Assembly (NCBI GenBank): GCA_950097015.1
Contig: CATNEN010000007.1
Location: 4,578,001-4,642,000, forward strand
Source of the DNA: Macrostomum hystrix
Taxonomy: Eukaryota > Platyhelminthes > Macrostomidae
Length of the DNA: 64,000 bases
Direction of reading: 5' to 3'
In this document: one piece after another, positions 58,061-64,000 of the stretch
Layout: each line of letters opens with the position of its first letter
How positions within the stretch are numbered: the stretch's first letter is position 1
Program-made: the position numbers and the translations under genes
The notes under the pieces: model-generated
What the model was told of the DNA's origin: nothing
The model's input: only the letters and a program-made list of their open reading frames with translations
Database searches by the model: none

Positions 58061-58112
58061 AGTATCGCGAAGATTTTGGACAGTGAATCGGGAAGATTTG
58101 GGAGTTAGGATC

Positions 58113-60640
58113 GGGGCCTTCGATTATGTATATTTATATATTTTCAAAGTCTAGTTGGTACTACTATCTAATTAGGCTGCTTTCTTTCATATGTAATTGT
58201 CTTCTTTTCTCAATCCTGTAAATTTTTCTACAACAAGCATGCAGAGTGCACCAAGCAACAAGTCTATTTTTAGATGAGCGATTGATAGATTTCTAACGAA
58301 TCTGTCAATCTTTTACGCATAATTTACGCAATTAATCATATTGATATTTTACACAAAATATAGTTTAAGACAATTTTTCCTAGGCCTAATTTAAATTATA
58401 GAATAGAATAATATGAATCACAACATTTTACATTTCATGCAATCTAGCTGGGTTTGACTTTCAAAGGAAAAAGAAACACAGTAGTATATTTTACAATATT
58501 GTATGTTTATAATTTATGATACTTTTGTAATACTCATTTTAGTGATCTTCAGCCAATTCTGTTCCTTTGGTTTAAAAAAGTGTCTATTCGTATTTACTTT
58601 AGTTTAATCTAAAATATTATGTCAATAGGCCTAATCTATAAATCTATAAGACAAAGCAAAACAGAAAAGTCCTTGATTTCATTTTTTAAACAAAACCAAC
58701 TTTCCTTTAACTTTGACTTCAGGACTTTTAGAATAGTTAGAATTCACTTATAAGTTCAATTAGGCCTATAAGGTCTTATTTTACACTTTACAAAGCACTA
58801 GGCCTATACAGCATAAACATATGGTGTATAGGCCTAGCCTACTGAAAAAGCTGATTATGCTAGGCCAAACTATAAGATTTCAGACTTAAGTGCAAGTGGT
58901 TATTCAAAAAAGATTTTGGTAGTGGTTTACAATTATAGACTATAGTGTTTTTAATCTAGAATTAAGCAATTAAGCAACTTAGCAACCATATCTTTGTGGC
59001 AATAGCAAATAGTGTAGTTCCATTGGAAAACTAATTTTTAAGTTGAACTTGCGCCAGATACACATGGGAATTTAAAAAATTTATTAACTGATCTGGCATT
59101 GAAGCTTTCTCCTATGAAACTTTATATGAAATAGTTCCAGTTTTAGTGGGTGTATAAATATGTCTATAAATGTTTTTGGGGTTGTTAAGTTCAGAAAAGA
59201 AACCAGTTTGTTCCATCTACAACCACTTTCTATTGAATGGCTTCCCTGTCATGAGATAAACATACTTTGTGGTGCATAGGGAATGAGGAATTTTTTTAAG
59301 AAAAAAAATTGTTGGGTGCTTTATTTTTGGAAAAATGCAAATAAATAGGATCAAACTTCAATAGAGTCAAGGGGACCTATTGAAGATTACTCTTATTTAT
59401 GATTGGATGGCCTTTAGTCTAAAGGCTTTTGTAGGAACCCCAATACAGCAATACATAGGAATACCATACTAAGCAGGACATGGTGATTGATGGGTATGGG
59501 TCAGGTAAATTTTGTGTGAATAATAAATAGGATTAACCTTCAATAGAGTCAGGGGGACTTATTGAAGATTAATACTATTTATTAGGGCCTATTATGCGAG
59601 CTTAACTGCCTAAGGACTTTTTTGTGGATATCCAAATATATATGATTGAGTCACCATGACAATGATGACTAATGACAGCAACAACTACATTCTTGCAATA
59701 TATCTCATATTTTTGTTAATTTATTGATCCATATATAATTGCTGTTCGTAAAAGAATGTAAATCAAGACTATTTTTAATTAACTTTTCATAAAAAAGGTT
59801 AACAAACTTGTATTAATTACTTCACATATATGTTTTTAAAGTTACAGCCTATAGGCAAGCTAAAAACTTATAAAATATAGTCAGTCAACAACCCACTGTT
59901 TTCTAGTGGGTCTATGACTCAGTTGGTGAAGTTTCAAGTGTAATGGAAAACCTACAAGCGTAAAGTATTTTATAGGATCAAAGCTCATGAAGCCACTTTC
60001 TACCTTGAAGTGTCTATGGTAGAAAGTGAAAAAATAAAACAAATGGTAGTCAGTACTTAGTAGTAGTTTGTATTTTTCAGTCTTGGAGGTCATCCAGCCA
60101 TGTTAACTGTAGTTTATTGAAGTTAGTAGAGGTTAGTAGAAGCAGAAGTTGATACAGCCACATTTCTACCATAGACACTTCTTGAATTCTGAGAGAGGAT
60201 CGGTAAGATTCGATGTCAGTTATGTATATCTAAATTTCCCATGCATAGCTAGTGCAAATTAAAATAAAAAAATCACAAATGGAAATGCACTATTGCCTTT
60301 TATCTTTCTGTGCTTTTGGTTGGTATGATCATGAATTAGGCCTATCTTGACTTGATCTATGTATTTTGTAGGGGAAAACTTAGTTATATATATATTTATA
60401 GTAGGCCCCTATAACTTAAAAACAGATAACTATTTTATTTTAGTTGCATTGCTATTAATTCAAAAGTCCATCACATAACAGCAAGGTCTATGCCTTTGAA
60501 GAACTTGGATCTGATATATTGTCATTTTCCTCCTAACACTGAACCTTAGCATATTTTTTTTTCTGATAACAGCAGTTGCCATATTTGGCAAGTCAATTAT
60601 AAATTGCCTGCACGAATCCAGTGGACCAGCTAACAACTGC
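58113..60640. other. AT-rich intergenic DNA with small hairpin repeats
   Basis: No gene seen. Two related hairpin segments lie at about 59338-59400 and 59517-59580 (cttcaatag ... ctattgaag stems). A 22-bp inverted repeat (gaagtgtctatggtaga) lies at 60009-60030 and 60160-60182. The word aggccta is frequent. Confidence 0.5.
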
Positions 60641-60678
60641 TTTTCCAGGTGTTCCGTTCTCCCACCCACGCAGCGTCC

Positions 60679-61572
60679 ATGTCGGCAGTGGCAGCCGCCT
60701 CGACGGCCGCTGTCATTGGCGACTCACCTCCAGTGTCGCCGCCGCCAATGTCGATTCCAATGTCGCCACTGCCTCCGCTTCCTTCGCTGACTGTGCCGGA
60801 CGAATTCCGTCGCAGTTTCGGCGTCTTTCAGCAGCGACAGCTTCTTGGCAAAGCGGCGACTTCCTCCGCCTCAGCAGCCACCAACTTACTCATCAATGGT
60901 GGCGGCGCCCGCATCGGTCCTCGCCGAGCCCGCCTCCGGGCCCGCCTGGGCCAGGAGCTGACGGAGGCCGTCAACCGGCGCCAGTCGGTGAGGGTTCGAC
61001 GCCTGCTGGAGGCCGGCGCGCCGCCCAACGTGGCGGACGGCAAGGGCCGCACGCCGCTGCACGTCGCATCGGCCAGAGGCGACCTCGACCTCGTTGACTG
61101 CCTGCTGAATTGCGGCGCTGATCCCGGCCGGGTGGACTGCGTTGGCAACACGCCGGCCAGGCTGGCGGCGGTCACCGGCCGTCTGGACCTGGTCACTCGC
61201 TACCTGGCCGCCGGTGCCACCCAGGCAGAGCTAGGCCGCAGCCCGGTGGCCCTGGCACGCGATGGCCTGGTCCGGGCCAAGCGGGCGTTCAGCCTCACCG
61301 GCGACGCTGCAGCCCTCCTGCAGGCCTACAGGGACGCTCGGTCGCTGCTGCGCACCTGCCTGGCCATTCACGAGCGCCGACCATCGTCGCCAACTTTGCC
61401 AGCTTCGGCAACGTCGGCGTTGGCATCTCTGCAGCCTCCGGAGCCGCCGCCGCGTCTGGCCTCGTCCTCGTCCTCCTCTTCGTCTACCATCTCCACCGGC
61501 GGCGGCACCACCGTCGTTGAAGCTGAAGAAGTCGACCATCTGCTGCTGCGGCTTGAAGGCTTCCGATTTTAA
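60679..61572 (+). CDS. ANKRD54-like ankyrin-repeat protein
   Basis: Intronless 297-aa frame; the ATG at 60679 is 30 nt after a strong acceptor (tgcttttccag). The Ser/Pro-rich N-terminus is disordered. Ankyrin repeats follow from about residue 105: VRRLLEAGAPPNVADGKGRT-PLHVASARG, VDCLLNCGADPGRVDCVGNT-PARLAAVTG, and LVTRYLAAGATQAELGRSPV. After a helical segment (LLRTCLAIHERR), the tail ends EEVDHLLLRLEGF. The order, the KGRT-PLH repeat and the short C-terminal E-VD-LL motif match ANKRD54, a nucleocytoplasmic adaptor that binds Lyn kinase in vertebrates. A Ser tract (SSSSSSSS) lies near 270. The match is by pattern, so orthology is probable, not proven. Confidence 0.78.
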   Translation: MSAVAAASTAAVIGDSPPVSPPPMSIPMSPLPPLPSLTVPDEFRRSFGVFQQRQLLGKAATSSASAATNLLINGGGARIGPRRARLRARLGQELTEAVNRRQSVRVRRLLEAGAPPNVADGKGRTPLHVASARGDLDLVDCLLNCGADPGRVDCVGNTPARLAAVTGRLDLVTRYLAAGATQAELGRSPVALARDGLVRAKRAFSLTGDAAALLQAYRDARSLLRTCLAIHERRPSSPTLPASATSALASLQPPEPPPRLASSSSSSSSTISTGGGTTVVEAEEVDHLLLRLEGFRF

Positions 61573-62027
61573 CAGATAAATTTAAATATATTTCAAAGTT
61601 AAAGTTTTGGGAGATTCACATATAATCATGCATCGATTCGGATATATTTCTATGTAAAAAAACCACGTTTCTTAACAGTAGAACTACCAAGGGAGATTTT
61701 TGGCCCCAGAAAATTTTTTGCTGCACCGAACGAGCAGCACAAGCACACGAAACATAAAAACACGCGCCAACTTTTTGTTGTGCTTCTTCTAAAGCAAGAA
61801 TCAAGTCGCCAACTCTTCAGACGGTCGAATTTTTCAATGGCTCTGGCCGAAGGTCTGATTCATCCCATAAGCGCTAGTGTATTTTATACACCCCTATACA
61901 CGAATTTGCACTGCGCCTCAGTGCGGCCTTGCCAGGCCTTCAAAATTTATCAGTATGTCACCCGAATGCGCCTGCATCATCTCCGTCTTCGGTTGTCACC
62001 TACCTTTATCTAGACGGATTTGCTGGA
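61573..62027. other. spacer before the recombinase element
   Basis: No gene or repeat recognised. Confidence 0.4.
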
Positions 62028-62119
62028 CCTAAACACCACACTCCCAGGCACGACGGCAGACAGAGACAGCAGTTGCGACACAGCAGAGAGCGAACGAGGG
62101 AAGGGCACCGTCTATGGCC
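62028..62119 (-). repeat. split direct repeat beta, outer copy
   Basis: The plus strand reads ctaaacaccacactcccagg to gtctatggccca; identical to 62326-62418. Confidence 0.88.
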
Positions 62120-62186
62120 CACATGCAATATATTCAAAATGCACACAAAAAGGCTAAAGCAAGAAAAAAGGAAGCAAGGAAAAAGA

Positions 62187-62325
62187 AAAATTTTCACACC
62201 ACGCAGCGCGAAGAGATAAGGCTGGGCAGTACGCGGGCGCCGGCTGAAATACAACCCAGCTCAAAGCGGAGGGATGGGTGTCTGGGGTGGGTGTTTACAC
62301 CCAATCAGCGAGCGCCGATTGGGCA
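62187..62325 (-). repeat. split direct repeat alpha, inner copy
   Basis: The plus strand reads ttttcacaccacgcagcgcg to gagcgccgattgggcac. It contains a 17-bp tandem duplication absent from the copy at 63610 and abuts the inner beta. Confidence 0.88.
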
Positions 62326-62418
62326 CTAAACACCACACTCCCAGGCACGACGGCAGACAGAGACAGCAGTTGCGACACAGCAGAGAGCGAACGAGGGAAG
62401 GGCACCGTCTATGGCCCA
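62326..62418 (-). repeat. split direct repeat beta, inner copy
   Basis: Identical in the shared 91 bp to 62028-62119. Confidence 0.88.
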
Positions 62419-62653
62419 AACCCAAAAAAAGAAGAGGAAGGGGGGAGGCACGCATCATAAAATGCAAACGAGTGTGACGCCGGTACGCACTTAAAACAGA
62501 GCTAAAACATAAAACACAAAATGGTTGAAAGCGTAAAGAAGTTACAAGCAAGACCAGCGAGCGTAGCAAACAACAACTAAACGTAAAAGCAAAAAAAATA
62601 CAGAAGACAGAAGTCGCCAGCACTTCGTCCACAGCGAGTACAAAAGAAAGAGG

Positions 62654-63583
62654 TCACAAAGAATGTTTGAGCGACATATCAAGGGTCAAACGCACGCTGA
62701 TGGCGAAGGCGAAGAGATGGGCTGAAGCAGGGACGGGCTGGTTGGCATGCAGGTGGTGTCGCAGCGCTGCCACCGGACAGAGCGGGTGCTGCGCCTCGCG
62801 TCGAAGGCGTGGCAGGACCACGCGGTGCACTCGCTCACGGAACTGGTTGGTCTTGGACTTGCGGACATGCTGGATTGCCAGGTCCGAGCCCAACCGTAGG
62901 CCTTCAACAATGATGGCCTCTCCCGGTGGCGGCATTGGGGTCGGGCAGCACAGGTTTGCGCGGCGCAGCAGGCCCCAGAATCCGACCAGGACAGCCGCCC
63001 AGAAGGCTGCGTCCTCCAGAATATGCAGCTGCAGTACTCCCCGCAGTTTGAGAAGGTGGTTTGGCTTGATTGGAGCCTTGCGCGCGGGTGGCCTAGCCAG
63101 CTTGCGTCGCACGCCGCGGAGGAGCAGGTCGATGCGAGGGTCGCTTGGGAGGCTGCGGCCAGTCTGCAGCTTGCAGTACAGGTCGGCGGCGTTAAGGTAT
63201 GCGCCTATGCTGGCATGCGATGTGAGGCGGTCGGCCAGCACGATGACGTAATGCGCGAACTGCTGTGCTGACGGTCTGGTGCTGTCGATGCGCGTTCGCT
63301 TACAGAAGCGTTGCCAGGAGGCAATCTGGCAGCGGTAGGAGCGCGCTGTCGTGCCTGCGAAGGCCAGGCTGCAGAGCTCGTGGTAGCGGCGGCTGAGGTG
63401 CGAACCCGGGACCGTAGGCGAGCGATCTGCAAAGAAAGGAATTGGCGAAAAGGGTGTGCTCATGAAGGTTGTCAGTTTCAATGTCCACTGTGCCGTAGAG
63501 CCGGAGCAGAAAATTTGCCAGCTCGCTGGTGTCATCTGCGCGACTGCCGCTGTCCGCAAAGATCTGGAACGTCCCAGGCACAT
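62654..63583 (-). pseudogene. truncated DIRS/Ngaro-type tyrosine recombinase
   Basis: The frame encodes an N-terminal helical core-binding region (SYRCQIASWQRFCKRTRI ... HYVIVLADRLTSHASIGAYL) and the start of the catalytic domain. The first catalytic Arg is in GFWGLLRRANL, and the beta-hairpin Lys is in RKSKTNQFRERVHRVVLPR, a form typical of retroelement recombinases. HPLCPVAALRHHL follows. The frame then ends before the HxxR box and catalytic Tyr, so strand exchange is not possible from this copy alone. A splice-acceptor-like ttcctttctttgcag at 63427 suggests the true coding part begins near 63426. It could also be a Crypton-related enzyme, but the flanking split repeats favour a Ngaro/PAT origin. 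Confidence 0.7.
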
Positions 63584-63609
63584 GGAAGGCTTTTCATTGG
63601 AATGGAAGG

Positions 63610-63735
63610 AAAATTTTCACACCACGCTGCGCCAAGAGATAAGGCTGGGCAGTACGCGGGCGCCGGCTGAAATACAACCCAGCTCAAACGGAGGGGTGGG
63701 TGTTTACACCCAATCAGCGAGCGCCGATTGGACAC
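63610..63735 (-). repeat. split direct repeat alpha, far copy
   Basis: Near-identical to 62187-62325 in the same orientation. Both end in caatcagcgagcgccgattg, itself a near-palindrome. Confidence 0.88.
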
Positions 63736-64000
63736 TTCAAGGGCTACAACAGGTAAACTAAGCCACTATGGACACCCTGACACGAATTTTTCCAATTTCA
63801 CTGATCAAGCCTAAATACTAGGCGCAGCTCAACTACAGAACACCATCGCCTAGTCTGTCAACCAATCAGGCACCACCCAACGCTCTTAGAATTTTTGGGC
63901 GCCGCCAGAAAAGTTTTCTTTTGATCCTACCAATTCTCTGTTTTGTTTCATAAAAATACTTTTTAACTGTTAATATCCAAAAACTTGAGCCTGCGGTCGA
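63736..64000. other. window end, nothing recognised
   Basis: Unique sequence without a supported feature. Confidence 0.4.

Larger units (their letters stand above)
62028..63735 (-). mobile_element. compact tyrosine-recombinase element with split direct repeats
   Basis: Read on the minus strand the order is alpha (63735-63610), recombinase body, beta (62418-62326), alpha (62325-62187), beta (62119-62028). The two betas are identical over about 91 bp. The two alphas are near-identical apart from a 17-bp internal duplication. This A-body-B-A-B order is the split-direct-repeat structure known from Ngaro/PAT-type DIRS elements. At 1.7 kb the element has no room for reverse transcriptase or RNase H. 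No target duplication is seen, as expected for recombinase-based insertion. Confidence 0.72.

Overview
This is eukaryotic, animal DNA. It has spliced genes with GT-AG introns, metazoan signalling genes (a Yorkie/YAP homologue), a secreted cyclophilin B, ribosomal protein eL43, and two tRNA-derived SINE families. Five or more genes have a pyrimidine tract plus AG only 6-30 nt upstream of the start codon, the pattern expected when a spliced leader is added in trans. Together with the extreme load of short-period tandem arrays (about 14 kb by my tally, roughly a fifth of the window), this suggests a lophotrochozoan-type invertebrate, most plausibly a free-living flatworm of the Macrostomum kind. 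The species is an inference; nothing here proves it.

Layout. 1-4.5 kb: a 20-bp satellite, a WW/CUE-like protein gene (minus) and a 30-bp satellite. 4.66-4.94 kb: eL43/RPL37A (minus). 5-9.4 kb: AT-rich DNA with two copies of a small DNA transposon that have 8-bp target duplications. 9.5-12.2 kb: a four-exon divergent Rab5-like GTPase (minus), whose introns carry SINEs and a foldback element. 12.3-20 kb: mostly tandem arrays, including a 3-kb 21-bp satellite. 22.0-22.5 kb: a two-exon neuropeptide-precursor gene (plus) with its own TATA box. 22.8-25.6 kb: two more arrays and unassigned sequence. 27.5-29.5 kb: a four-exon yap/yorkie gene (minus). 30.3-31.1 kb: a 21-bp satellite. 33.2-34.0 kb: a TATA-driven gene for an unrecognised secreted protein (plus). 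35.4-38.2 kb: first exon of an unknown protein and an NHL-like propeller protein (both minus). 40.3-45.6 kb: cyclophilin B (plus), with a 4.6-kb intron full of repeats. 46-49.5 kb: SINEs, one copy of a 324-bp duplicated sequence and a retroelement relic. 49.75-56.06 kb: an eight-exon ankyrin-repeat protein kinase (plus) whose introns hold four tandem arrays. 56.5-58.1 kb: a 23-bp array interrupted by a SINE. 60.7-61.6 kb: an ANKRD54-like gene (plus). 62.0-63.7 kb: a compact tyrosine-recombinase element with split direct repeats.

The genes do not form a pathway or operon; this looks like ordinary animal chromosome with scattered, independently expressed genes. The most unusual points are the split-direct-repeat recombinase element that lacks reverse transcriptase, the candidate new YADF/YTDFG neuropeptide precursor, a tandemly copied exon-intron junction in the ankyrin kinase gene, three perfect RFX X-box palindromes, and the contrast between TATA-driven secretory genes and leader-spliced housekeeping genes. 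Exon boundaries were assigned by eye from splice signals and reading-frame phase and were not tested against transcripts.
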